A stretch of DNA of 64,000 nucleotides from Paraphysomonas bandaiensis (lineage: Eukaryota > Chrysophyceae): the NCBI GenBank assembly GCA_965644295.1, contig CBFFRP010000398.1:1-64000 (forward strand), written 5' to 3'. The notes below the pieces were generated by a model that was not told where the DNA came from, ran no database searches, and worked only from the letters and a program-made list of their open reading frames with translations. The position numbers and the translations under genes were made by a program. This document shows positions 23,701-35,519 of the stretch, one piece after another (position 1 is the first letter of the stretch; the number at the start of each line of letters is the position of its first letter).

Positions 23701-26700
23701 TTGAAGAAGATGAAGTTTCTGAGACTCCTGAGGAAGATACTACAGGCGACATGACCTTCAGTCTTTTCGGTCTTATCAAAAAAAAAGCTGGAACGGAAGA
23801 TATTTTGAAGGTGGCTCATTGTATATCGTTTTGTTTAGCATTGGTTACCGTACTTCTCATATTCATATGTTCCGTATATTTCGACAAGACATGCGCTACT
23901 CGTATTGCAATAAATACCATGTATAGGAGGATGCGGAAGACGTCGGTACACCAAGGGAGGACGATGATGACGCGCCGCCAGCGGAGGACGTGTATCGCAA
24001 TGAAGCGGAGATAGAGCAGCTTAAGTTGGAGCAAAATCGTTCCCGCCAAATGATACTTGGAAAGTATATTTACGATCCTGAAGCGAAGGGAGAAACATTC
24101 AATGAAACGATCTTTCGATTTGCTATGATGAACCCAGAGCCTACGTATGAACATTTATGGATTCGGCTGAAGTCGGTTGACAAAAACATGACCGATGTAA
24201 AATTGCGGGAATTATTGTCCGAAGTGCCATCTAAGAGATTATTAATGCTCTACCTTAAACAAATAGCTCGTCCTGAGTTAGAGGAGGAGCTACGTAGCCA
24301 CTATCGTATTGCTCGTAATCAATCATACATTGCGGATGTGCTGAAGTGTATATGCGAGACAGATTTGGAGACTGGATATCTGAAGAAGTTTTTGGATAGT
24401 TATACTGATGTCGCGGAAGGCGGACTAAGAGCTTTGGTGAGCGATGATATCAGCAAGAGCATTAGTGAAATTGAGTATATGGTGGAGAAGCGATTCCATG
24501 GTGCTGAAGGGCGTATACCAGAGCTTGATATTGTGAAAGCAGAGCTAGATCGTGTGTCGGCGCACTATAAGCGATTTCGGACATCGTCTATTGAAATTGA
24601 GCGTACTATCAGTCAGCTTCGTTTACGTTATAAGAAAATATCTCTTTCTGTTGGGGAAATGGCGAAGAAGCAGTTTGTGGTGCAAAGCATATACGATTCC
24701 AAATTAGGTGTGCCGCAAGCTAGAATTCCTATAACGAGTGAGCATAGGCATAATTGGATGCGCCGCGTTAACACCGCACTCCGACGACCCGCCAATACTC
24801 TTCAAGAAGCTGAAATTAAATTCGGTGAAATTCGATGTGTGTGCAAGGAGTTTCTAGAATATGCCACACATGATGCCATGGTTATCATACAAGAACATTT
24901 TCAACCGAAAGAATTTCGATCTACCCCAATTCTTTCTGAAAAATATGTTCGTGGGCGATCTAGTGCGCTGGGACGTGGAGTGGACGGAAAGTCCTACACC
25001 TATGAGGCACACAACATAATATACACCGTTTGCTTGGACTATAACGGAGTGTTTGACGGCAGTGATGAATTTTCTCTCAAAGCTGGTGGTTTTGAGCGTC
25101 TCGGGTCAGTAGAGTATTTTAAGTGTCACACACCTAGGTTAAACATCCCCATTGTTGCCACGATTGACTACTTCGGGTTCCGCGTAATCGCCGTTTCAAA
25201 GCTTCCTACAGAAACTATCCTGTTTACGGATGAAGGGGAGGTTAAAAAAATTAAGGAAGAGCAACTGCATGGAATGAAAGATGATGGAGATAGATTTGTA
25301 AACAAAAGCAAAACTGTGTTTAATCTATTGCGTCAAACAGCCCAAAAGTTAAATCTCGCAGAGCATGGATGTCGTGGTATGCAGGATATGTCAGGCACCA
25401 AGACGTATTGCTCTAGTGAGATAAAAATATACAAAGCATCAGATGATGAGTTTTACATGAAAGACTTTTGGAGAGCGTTTCCTGCAGAGGACCCGGGTGA
25501 GACGCCCTATTTCACACCTACCCCTAGAGGTCAAAGTGTTTTTTGGCGGCAACTCCGCCCAGAGTTTGTAAGGCGGTATGAGAAACCATTAAGCCCTGAC
25601 GCAATTTGTGCCGCTGCCTACGGTCAACCTGATGAGAAAGAGCACTATGATAATGCAAAGGATGCAACGAAATACTTGGTACAACATGTTATACCAAGGT
25701 ACACTGAGACTTTATGCAACAGAGAGTATACGCAGGCTTTAGCGGATGGTCTTGGAGTTGATCTTACAACGGAGCTGCATGACCAAGGTATTGGTATCCG
25801 ACATTTAGGGTATATTCGGGGACTTATGTGGAGAAAACTTCCCGGAACATTTAATATATTTTTTAATGAAAGATTTATCAGAACGTCAGTAGATTTAAGA
25901 GGGGAGGTAACAAATGGAATGTTTATCCGGTTAGCTGGAGTGATGTACACTGTAACTGAAACTGACAAGCGTAAAGTGACTCATAACCGTATTCCTATTG
26001 GAACCCTATTTACTGGACTCTCTCTACGAAATCAAGAAGCTTTTGCTGGACACATGAAGACTGAAAAGAACTGTGATGATATCCGCAGTGTACTTTTAGC
26101 GGAGATGGTTGCGCGTACGCTCAAGAATCTACTCCGCATGCAGCTTCGTGAATACGCCAAGGTCGAAAAAGGAATTTCAACTGATTTCAAGCGAAGTCTT
26201 CTCTGCAAAATGTTTAATGTAGCCACTGGGTCTGATCCTGAATCCAATGAACTCCTCATGACGCCAGTATATGAGGGTATTCGTTCGCGATTTGGAGTCA
26301 TGTCGGTACTACCTAGTGAAAGAGATTTGCTACAGAAGGCTATTGTGCCGTGTTGCATATATATCATTCGACGACTCCAGAAGATGACAGGCTCTCAGCT
26401 CAGTGCTCAGTGCATCACTGAATTTCACGAACATCCTGAATCTTTTCATTTTGTACCCATGGATTTTCTGTCGGTAGCACCCATAGTGAAGCACAATATG
26501 CCTGCCTTGTCTTTTGCAGACGCAATGCTTGCTTCCATGTATGCGTCTGAGGGAGAAAAACACACATACACTGCAGAAGTGTTGGCAGATCAGCCTCCAT
26601 TGTTCTTTCTTCTTAATGAACGCAATGGCACTCGCACTGCAGAAAATAAAGGTGTGCTAGGACAAGAGTACAATGCCAAGTACAGTAGTGGGTGTGTATT

Positions 26701-29700
26701 TGAACAGCCTGGACCCGTTTACCCTGACCCCTACATTCGTGCTGTTGCTTTTGAGCCAGAAAGGTTAAGTCGTGTTGAGACACGCTATCATTCATCGGCA
26801 GTGCCCAGGCACAGTAGTACACACTTCACAGTGGAAGCGTTTGCCAAATGCACTGGAGGGGAGAGCTACAACAGAGTTGTATGTATGAATGGGCGGTATG
26901 GGATATCTGTTACAAGAGAGAACGATTGGTCGTTTATAATGAGGGAAGGAGGTCTTCATGAGATAAGCATCAAGATTGCACCAGTGGAAATGAATAAATG
27001 GACTCATATTGTGGGAACATACGACGGAACCAGTCTGAGATGCTACGTGAATTCTTGGCTCACAACGCAAGTTGAGGTGGAAGTGCCATTGAGAGAACGA
27101 ATGGATGAGTATTTCGAAACTTTTGAGAAGAAACGAAAGGAACTCAAAAATCTTGAAGTGGCAGAACGAGAATCGATTAAAGCGACAGCGAAAAAGCAAT
27201 GCGAGGATTATTTTGTGACGAAAGATGGGATTTCAGCAATGAAAACTGCTGCGCGCCATTTAATGAACAGCAAAGAATTCCAAGCTGAGGCCATCGGAGA
27301 GCAGTCTGGTAGTCGTGATGCTGCTATAAATAAGAAGAAAGCGGAGGCTTTAAAGAGAGTCAAACACAAATATGCGACGGATGTATATGTTAATGCTGTA
27401 CAACAGTGTACAGAGAGGTTCAAAGAGATGTATGATGAACTTGAGGACAGGAAAAAACGCGAAATTGAGGAGAGTGAACACAATGGCAAGAAACCACTGA
27501 GGATTGGGGCCAGTGTTACAACTCTTGCATCAAAGCACGGCAAGAGCTATTTTTACGGTCATATTTCCTGTGTAGCTGTATATAACAAGTGCCTTTCATT
27601 GGACCGAATTCGTGCCCATTTTGTGGCTTCTCAAGCGAACGCCGCGAAGGATGCGCCAAGATTACACGCGGTGGCAGCCCGGCTGTATGAACAGGCATTA
27701 CTGTTTGCGGGAGATGACCCCATGCTTCTTAGAAATTATGCAAAGTCCTTGTGTCAATATCTTCGAGTGGAGAACACAACTACAACGGAATTTGCGATAG
27801 CACGCGGAAAAGCGAAGATCAAAAATGCCATTGACGATTTTAAGAACCGCATGTTGCCTCTCGGTATTGCTGAGATTATTATGGCGTTGCCGGTGGAGTA
27901 CAGATTTGCGGACCTCGTCTGTCATGGATTCCTGGCCATTCGGCAGATTGATAGCCAGTTCTTTGCATCTAGTGTGGGGGTTACGCGAAAAGATCTTGTA
28001 CAATTGCCCCGAAAGTTTGGTTTGGAGATTCCTGATAGCCCTGAGGTGTATACAGAGGCCGCAGCGGGTATATATAAGGAAGTAACAAAGGATTATGATT
28101 GCGCTGAAGTGTATGGTGACATCAATATGTCATGGATAAACGACTTAAAGTCTCATCACCTCACAACTGCATTAGTTTCGCAGTTAGCGGAAGATAGTGA
28201 ATGTCGGAGTGTTGTCATAAGTCAACTATATCAAGCTTGTCCAAAGAATATACCAACACTGCACGATGATGATGTTAAGGTAGATATATACTAATCTCAG
28301 TTGAACACCATCCATACATCACACTTTGGTATCGCTGTGACTAATGTGTTCATCATTGACACATATAAATTATATTTTATAATGTATCTGTATAGGTGAT
28401 GTGCAGCAACATGAGGCTTTTGGTTGTGGTAGATCTTAGTAGATGCACAAGAATTACAGACGCATCAATAGCAGCTTTGGCTACGCTGAGGTATGTTGTG
28501 TACACTAGTAGCAACGTTGTCGTATTGTGAAATATGTGTGGCTAGTGTGTGATGTATGTTTTGTGCTCCAATCCTTATACGTTGGTGTCCTCACCTACAT
28601 GGAGGTGGCATTATTACAATAGATATATAAGTTCGCGTGAATTTTGATGTATAATTTCAAGTATCTTGGTTCCTGATTTTGATTGACACTTGGTTTCATA
28701 CACAGATCCCTGCGTGTACTGACACTGGATGGATGTGAGCATATCAGTGACGACGGCATGGAGGAGCTAGTGGCATGTAAAGAATCTTTAGAGGTTCTTT
28801 CGATTGCTGGAGTGCAGTCAATAACAGATGAGGGGCTAGGATATATTGGTCGGCAGTGCCGGCTCCTGACATCTATAAATGTGAATAACTGCTCGCAAGT
28901 TAGCGCGGAGGGGCTTGTGTCTATTGCTAGAGGTTGTAAAAAGTTGATCTGCATGCTGGCATCTGCAACGCACATAAATGATGCTGGCATTGCTGCCATC
29001 AGTGCCTTATTATCAAAGAAATACATGGACACGATAGATATTAGCTTCTGCAGAGATATTAGCGACCATGGCATAGGTAATAATTTTTGTGTTAGTTTTT
29101 CATCTCACCCAGTATTGTAGTTACCCTTGTCGATCAGTGCCCTAACTTATCTACCTTAAATATATGCGGTTTAAATCGCGTTACCGAAATTGGAACAAAT
29201 GCCATTTGTTCTAACTGCTGGAAGATCGCGCACCTTAATATGGAGGATGTTTTTTTGCTGGACGACGACTCGTTTTACTTCGATCATATACAAGACGGGC
29301 GCAAAGCCGCAGATGAGAATATGCTAAAGGCTTTGGTGACGTTGAACCTGAAAGACTGTGTACATATCACCGACAGAACATTGCAGGGGCTTCAACAGCG
29401 TTGCGCCCATATTGAGACATTGATCCTTCAAGGATGTCATAAACTCACGGATGTGTCACTCGCTGCCATGTACGAGGCTGTAAATGATACATGCAATAAT
29501 TTGTTTCCCATGTGTGACTCTTTCCGTTCCTTGAATTTAGCCTCGTGCTTGCACTTTACGGCACCAGCACTTACCAAGTTGTTCTCAAAATGTGGTATGC
29601 TTGAAAATCTTGATTTGTCGGGAGTTAATGCCGTGAATGATGCGTTAATCGAAGAGCTATGCCAGCTGTGCCCAACCATCCAATCGCTTAGTCTTTCGCG

Positions 29701-30004
29701 CTGTACGTTTATATCAGACAACTGTTTATGTTGCATTGCGAGTAACCTGTGGCTGGAGCACTTGGATATTTCGTACTGCAACAAGATCACTGACTGTGGT
29801 ATAGAAGTACTTTCGACGGCATGCAATGGGTTGGTCACATTAGCGTGTAAGCGCCTCCGTCGTTTAACAAATAGATCTGTCAATATATTACTACGCAATT
29901 GCAAGTTGATGAAACGGTTAGACATTAGTGAATGTGGGAACGTGAATTTAGAGGCATTCGAGGAATTCACCAAAGGATATCAAAATGTACATGTTATCAC
30001 TTAA
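20797..30004 (+). CDS. Giant EF-hand/IQ, CLU-like, LamG-like, LRR protein (2723 aa), 10 exons
   Basis: Exons 20797-21642, 21703-21771, 21929-22129, 22223-22309, 22415-23413, 23544-23810, 23927-28279, 28396-28490, 28706-29076 and 29121-30004 total 8172 nt, in phase throughout. The N terminus MGNRLS fits N-myristoylation. Acidic, disordered and coiled-coil segments follow (residues about 100-400), then an EF-hand-like loop (YDADRTGYFNF, about 475-495) and an IQ motif (IVIQTMARAYIQRRQ, about 672-690). Residues about 1297-1570 resemble the CLU domain: ASDDEFYMKDFWRAFP, FWRQLRPEFVRRYEKPLSPD, LHDQGIGIRHLGYIRGL and LLAEMVARTLKNLLRMQLR. A concanavalin/LamG-like region (about 1785-1880: FTVEAFAKC, NKWTHIVGTYDGTSLRCYVN) precedes a long coiled coil. 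AMN1-like leucine-rich repeats fill about 2275-2723. Function unknown; position beside RABL2 hints at a flagellar or membrane scaffold. Confidence 0.85.
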
Positions 30005-32130
30005 GATACGAAAAATGAATCGTCATCTGAACATGTTCGACCTTAAGTACGCTTATTTACATATAAATAAGTACTGCTTTTGCCTGCTGTAAATAAGAAT
30101 ACATCATACTTATATAGGCCTCAACATACCTGTTAAATGCATGTGAACAGTGTAAACCAATGACAAATCTGATGAAATTACTAAGCCACAATCTATCAAT
30201 GAGTACTGAACCTACCACGTCGAGCATTGAAATGTAGAGTATTCACCTTAAACTTTATCACGGCTAATATAGCTAGCAAAATTAGACGGCCTGATTATTT
30301 ATATACTTAAATTATATCAAGGCTAGGGAATAATATATTGCAATACTATTGTTAGCGTTCCATTAATACTATTGATGGAGGTTTGAACGTTTAAACAGGC
30401 CCAACAATCAACAACACAATTACAATATATTACAATGGAGATGTAGTACAGATTAAAATAAGAATATAAGTGGCATTGTAGTGATACAAGATTGAATAAC
30501 GTTAAAGTGATGAACACATAGGTTACGTTATATGGTTATTTATTATAAAAAGTCAGCTAAGCTTCAAATGAACTTATTAACTCTACTGCTATCAGGTATG
30601 TGTCATGTCGTTTGATATATACTGCGCTATAGAGTTTATCTCTGTTTCTACTGTTGTTAGTGGTAGTATTAGCCCCGCATAATAGGGCGCTCACTCCAAA
30701 TTAGGCGTTACTTAAATGCATGCAAAGTTTTGAAGCTGTGGCTCGAAACTGTTATAGGCTACATAAAAGCATAGGCTCCAGGCAGAATGCAGGACAATTT
30801 CATTAAGGACATCATCTACATCATATTAGCGTTATGAGTGGGATGCCTTGAGATCATGACATCAGTCATAATCCTCAAAGCCCAAAGTTATCTCTTAGAG
30901 TTAAAATGGTTTGACTGGTGGACAAGCATAACACAAAAATAGTAAAGTAATGGTGTGATGATCAAGACCTTATCTGTATCGATTGGCCTGGTGTATCAAA
31001 GTTTGACATTATATGAGAAGTATTAACCTAACAAAAGAAGGTAAACTTATACACAATGCTGAGAATTATAAATTATAATCAATATCTCTTATCATTCACC
31101 AATTTCATGTTGTCTCTACTATCACTCATTTCTCGTATGGTCTTACTTCGTCACTACATCTTGCATCGTTACTATATTCCGTTAAACTACTATATACTTA
31201 TCGTCATTCATTCTCGTAGTACGATTAATAAGAATACAACTGTATACTATTGTAATTTAAATGCCTTATAACTGCAGCTTGCAATTGCTCTCATATAGCA
31301 GAACTCAACATGGTGAGCTCCAGAATTGAACCCGTTCGTGAACTTTCGGTAGAAATAGATGGTTTAACGTGTATCCTTATCTACATCACATTCTCATATC
31401 AGAATATAGGGATAATACTGCATTGTTAGCTACTTACTTCAGTGGAGTGATGCTAACATATCAGTCTCTCCACTGAATGGACGTATCGGTCAGCTGTGTC
31501 CGGACTGTGTGGATATCATCTTCATAAGGTCTTTGCTTTATGGTATATAGCTATTGGACATATTTTCACAATAATATCTAATCATATTGCTTGAATGTCG
31601 TGTGATGGTATATGACAGTTATGATCACTGAATCAACACTGCTATCACTGTCTTTAACAACCAGTAGCATGTGGTATGAAAGAAATATGAGCTCATGTAT
31701 TCACAGTGAGGTTATGATCATATCACAGCCTGCGTTCCTCTTACTACTACTAGAAGTACCGCATAGTATCCTGTGTGTGAAATATCTGTCTGTTTACGAC
31801 GTGTTTTCTTGAGAATGTGTGGTTTTGTGGCACTTTTGTTTCAAAAACAGGGAATTTTGTTTCAAAATTTAGTTCTTCAAGCTCTACGACACATTTTAAA
31901 AGTATTTTACACAACTCTGAAACTGTCAAAACCCATCTTTTCACATTTTTATAAACATCTACTTGTATATATGAAAATTTGAGGTAAAAGATTTCAGTTT
32001 CTTGTTGCCGAATATTTGAGGCGAGGGTAGAGGAGGGTCAAAGGGGGGTGTATGTGTTTGGCCATATTTTCATCACCCTAGCCCATATATTTTCATATAT
32101 ATATACATTGAAGGTGAATTTATTAGAGAA
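30005..32130. other. Gene-poor intergenic region
   Basis: More than 2 kb of AT-rich DNA. A MITE-like repeat lies at 30323-30400. The remaining open frames (to 71 codons) lack motifs. I see no supportable gene; a non-coding RNA cannot be excluded. Confidence 0.4.
30319..30402. repeat. MITE-like repeat, copy 1 (inverse of 44213-44300)
   Basis: CTAGGGAATAATATATTGCA, then CAATACTATTGTTAGCGTTCC and ATACTATTGATGGA, ending near AACAGGCCC. The reverse complement of 44213-44300 gives the same order with small changes. The ends (AGGG../..CCC) resemble short hAT-like termini, but no target duplication was found. Confidence 0.7.
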
Positions 32131-32592
32131 ATGAAAGTGTTTTATTTATTTGCATGTGTGTTGGCTGTTGCTGCCGCTACTTCGGACTTTACGGCGAGTT
32201 CTGCCAAGCCCAAGCCTAAGCCTAAACCCAAGCCCAAGCCCTCACCAGTTGAATACACTGCCTACCCCACAGCCTACCCCACTGCCTATGTTACAGCAAG
32301 TGAAGAAATATCACTTTCTGCTAATCGTTTTGGTTTTGCCAGTGAGGCTACATCTGAGGATATGTTCATATTCGGCAGCGTAATTGCTCTTACCGCTTTG
32401 GTTGCGTTTGTCGTAGTCAGAAAGGTTGTTTTCCGTCCTACCAACGAGCACACACCTCTTGCTGACTGCAGTGAGAGAGCGGCTCCTACATCTTCTATTG
32501 AGATGGCTGAAGAAACTCCCGCAGCTCAAGTCGCTGAATTAGAAAGCGAAAGTCTTTCCCCAGCAATGAAGAACGCTCACTTACGACTTTAA
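32131..32592 (+). CDS. Small secreted/type I membrane protein with KP repeats
   Basis: 153 aa, single exon. A signal peptide (MKVFYLFACVLAVAAATS) is followed by a KPKPKPKPKPKP run (residues about 26-38) and three YPTA-type repeats (YTAYPTAYPTAYVTA). One membrane helix follows (IFGSVIALTALVAFVVV, about 79-96), with a short basic stop-transfer (RKVVFR) and an acidic cytosolic tail of about 50 residues. It should sit in the secretory pathway or plasma membrane with the KP/YPTA part outside or in a lumen. The clustered lysines are of interest in a likely silicifier, but no known silica protein motif is present. I do not recognise a family. Confidence 0.7.
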   Translation: MKVFYLFACVLAVAAATSDFTASSAKPKPKPKPKPKPSPVEYTAYPTAYPTAYVTASEEISLSANRFGFASEATSEDMFIFGSVIALTALVAFVVVRKVVFRPTNEHTPLADCSERAAPTSSIEMAEETPAAQVAELESESLSPAMKNAHLRL

Positions 32593-32877
32593 GTGGTTCT
32601 ACCTCGGGCATATTGCTCTTCTTGCTATGATAACGCACATTTAATGCTATGTCATATAATGATATGAAGCTGTTTTTCCCGGAAAGATTCCCTTAGTTTA
32701 ATGCCCCCTTTTATATACCAAAACAATAATAATATAGTGACATGAGGTTGGACGGAAGAAGAGTTGTAAATGATTCACAAGTCATATATATTAAAATAAA
32801 AGATTAATATATTATAATAGTAATCTAGCTTACGACAATACCATTTTAATTTACGTATTGTCAAGTTATACATTGCT
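32593..32877. other. Intergenic, no gene seen
   Basis: AT-rich 3' flank of the small secreted protein gene. Confidence 0.4.
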
Positions 32878-33330
32878 CTATAAAAAGCAGCATAATAGAG
32901 CGACAGCTGTGTACTTGTGCCCTAGCAGGCAATTATTATTAATTGGCAATTTGCTAAATTTTAGAATAACCTTCTGAACTATAATCTCATCCCAAAGATG
33001 CCGATTTGCACGCAAAAACTTCAACATTTCAAGGTGTCTAGGTGTCATTCGCTTGCGAAAATCAGTCAACAGTCTTAGCTCTGCTAAGCAACCTCTCACA
33101 AACATTGGTAGATTGGTAGTGCTATACAAATGCTTTATGCAACGATATCGTGTTGGCAGTTTGATGCGTGCTTTTTTGCGCTTTCGGTTTCTTTCTCCTC
33201 CTCCTCATCTTTCTCTTCATCGAGTTCTCCTTCGTGTGCAGGTACATCATTTATTAAAAAGCGTCGCACCTGTGCTTTTTCAGCGCGGTTCAGTTCTTCT
33301 TTTTCTTCCCTACCACTACTGCTCTGATCC
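32878..33330 (-). pseudogene. hAT transposase C-terminal remnant (copy 1)
   Basis: On the minus strand 33129-32878 reads LRLLTDFRKRMTPRHLEMLKFLRANRHLWDE, the end of the hAT dimerisation region (R..M.P..LE.L.FL..N). Upstream (33327-33130, shifted frame) an acidic linker is still readable. Frames are broken and most of the transposase is missing, so it is a dead fragment. Confidence 0.65.
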
Positions 33331-34150
33331 TTCCAGACTGGACATACTCTGCATTGCCATTTACAAACCCCAATTTGGTAGTTCCTCTATTAGTTCAAAA
33401 AATACTCGTGATGCGATCCTGTTCAATAAATAATAATGATAATCATCCTAGTCTATTACTGTTGTACACACGCACTACTGATCTTCTGTATGAGTGTATT
33501 CTTGCACACACATACTTCTTCTCTTCCTCAGATACTGGTACACTTCTAACGTCATTTACACTACTATTCTTCAATATTTCGAAGCCGTTGAATCTGCAAT
33601 CACCTTTAATATGCTATGTATCTAGACGATCGTTGTTGAAGTGCTCAGTTTTTGTTCTTTGCCAACGATATTTGACATGCTATATATTGCTCTCTTATGA
33701 TAGAGTGTATAGTAACCCTTATATTGACTGCCACACACAATTATGATTAATAAAATGATAACATGACTGTGTGCACATACATCCGAACTTCTGATAATGG
33801 GTTTGTATCTTAAGATGCTATATATAATTTAGTCAAATTGGCAACAATTACCAATAATAATAATTGGAATTATCACTATTAAAACCAATTGAATTAATTG
33901 GCAATCATTGCCAATAAATAAATTGTTGCGCAAGCCTGTGCCCTAGTATGCATAGTGTTGATTAAACTCAGCAATGCATAGATCATTTTTAAAGCCCGGT
34001 GTATTCTTAGTGTGCAGGGCCAGCAGGTAAAAATATATTGGATTGCAATATAAATATTGCAATTTTTTATTTTTGCTTGCTACAATATAATAATTATTAT
34101 TTTAGCAATATTTGGCCTCGCGTCAATAATATTATATTCATCATGCTTGT
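33331..34150. other. Decayed repeat DNA
   Basis: AT-rich, with inverted AATTGGCAA/TTGCCAATA blocks near 33835-33925 and CAGGGCCAGCAGG near 34016 that resemble decayed hAT-type ends. No gene seen; open frames in 33353-33746 look random. Confidence 0.4.
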
Positions 34151-34466
34151 GTTGTTTACGTTTGCTCGGCCTATACAATAATCAATAATTAACGTTGGGG
34201 AGCGTTTCTTCAGTAGAGCCAAGATAATCATGACACACTTGAGACAAGGAATGACCCCACGACACCTCGAATTGCTGCTGTTCCTTCGCTTCAACAAGCA
34301 CTTCTGGACCGCAAAGACAGTGCAACAGGTCATCGATGATAGACCGTCTGATCATGACGAGAATGAGGACGACAGTGTTGGAATACTTAGAGACTTCAAT
34401 ACTTGCTGCTGCTTTGGCATTGGGTTTTCATCATCATGTTGTTGTACTATGCTAACTACTAATTAG
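34150..34466 (+). pseudogene. hAT transposase C-terminal remnant (copy 2)
   Basis: The plus strand reads NVGERFFSRAKIIMTHLRQG then MTPRHLELLLFLRFNKHFW, matching the hAT dimerisation motif (ER.FS.A....R..M.P..LE.LLFL..N). It is more complete at its start than the 32878 copy, to which it is related (MTPRHLE, FLR.N). The catalytic part is not in the window. Copies 1 and 2 point away from each other. Confidence 0.75.
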
Positions 34467-34718
34467 TTACTACCAATCGAACTATATTTTCTTCTTAGCG
34501 CCCAATGTGTATCAATATAATATTGGAACATATTAATTACTTATTATTGGTCTTTAAAATGATATTATTATTTTGGCTGGCAATATATTGTTATCGCCAG
34601 TGGCGCCAGTTAGATGTAAACTATACTACTTCTGCAGTAGATATATGTGAATTCTTGTGTTCGTTCTTAAGGAGATTGACTAAATATTTGTTACTAACTC
34701 ACTTATATATAATTTTGT
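34467..34718. other. Intergenic, no gene seen
   Basis: AT-rich; a 100-codon chance frame without motif spans into the next repeat. Confidence 0.35.
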
Positions 34719-35010
34719 ATACTATTTTCTACCCATACCTAGCCATAATATGCTCGTGTGGTACAAGGGACACTAATAAGCGCCTTTGGGCCTTGACGAA
34801 TAAGTGAGCATCCGGGGTATTGGGCTGCCTGCTGAAGACAACAATCCGGGATGCTCACCTCAAGGACTCCAGACACCAGAAGTCAGATATATCAACATTC
34901 TGCTTGCTCACGGCGTTTGCTTTGAGTGATAGAGCGGAGGTGGTTGCACTTTGGTGCTTGCGGTGACACACAAGCAGCTTTCGTAGCGTTCAATAGTAGG
35001 ATATCCGAGT
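34719..35010. repeat. Dispersed repeat, copy B (uninterrupted)
   Basis: Carries the same ordered blocks as 12335-12371 plus 13684-13998 (GTGTGGTACAAGGG, GTATTGGGCTGCCTGC, ATCCGGGATGCTCACCTC, ATTCTGCTTGCTCACG, AGCAGCTTTCGTAGCGTT). It is uninterrupted, so it shows the state before TIR element 1 inserted in copy A. Confidence 0.8.
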
Positions 35011-35137
35011 TAATCACTAGATAGTTAAATTATTTTGTAACATTAGTTCTGCCCTCAACAAAGTCGGACTCGCACCTTTTCGTGGTGTTCTGGGGGATAA
35101 GTACCGGAGATATTTCTCGGGGAAACTAACGTGAGCC

Positions 35138-35454
35138 TGTGGGCTTGCATACATATGTGTATGTGTGCAAAGCAATACCCAAGTACAGAAGTACAAAATA
35201 ATGATTATTATCGTATAATGAATCATGAATAATACTGTCTACAATATCAACGGCTAATAATACTGTCTACAATATCAACGGCTAATAATACTGTCTACAA
35301 TATCAACGGCTATTGCTAATCCCAACAATCACATTCCCTACAGTTTGTATTCCTAACTACATGGTACACGTATACAATACAGTACTGTACTACTAATCAT
35401 ATAATACAGGACATGTACACGTATATATTCTATATGTAAGTGGATAGTCCTACA
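35138..35454 (-). repeat. 3' LTR of the Ty3/gypsy element
   Basis: 317-bp direct repeat of 40402-40718. It contains three perfect tandem copies of a 28-bp unit (35228-35311), starting AATAATACTGTCTACAATAT. Confidence 0.93.
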
Positions 35455-35519
35455 CTACCTCCCCTTATAATTGATGTGTTAATGTGTTATATTGACACTC
35501 AATTCTGTAAACTTTGTTA

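Noticed and set aside
28683-30004. Separate F-box/LRR or AMN1 gene
   Set aside because: The LRR exons continue in phase from the 23927-28279 exon through two GT..AG introns, and no separate start context or promoter spacing is seen.
33053-33746. Plus-strand ORFs of 126 and 130 codons
   Set aside because: They are antisense to the degenerate hAT remnant or AT-rich repeat and have serine/leucine-rich random composition.
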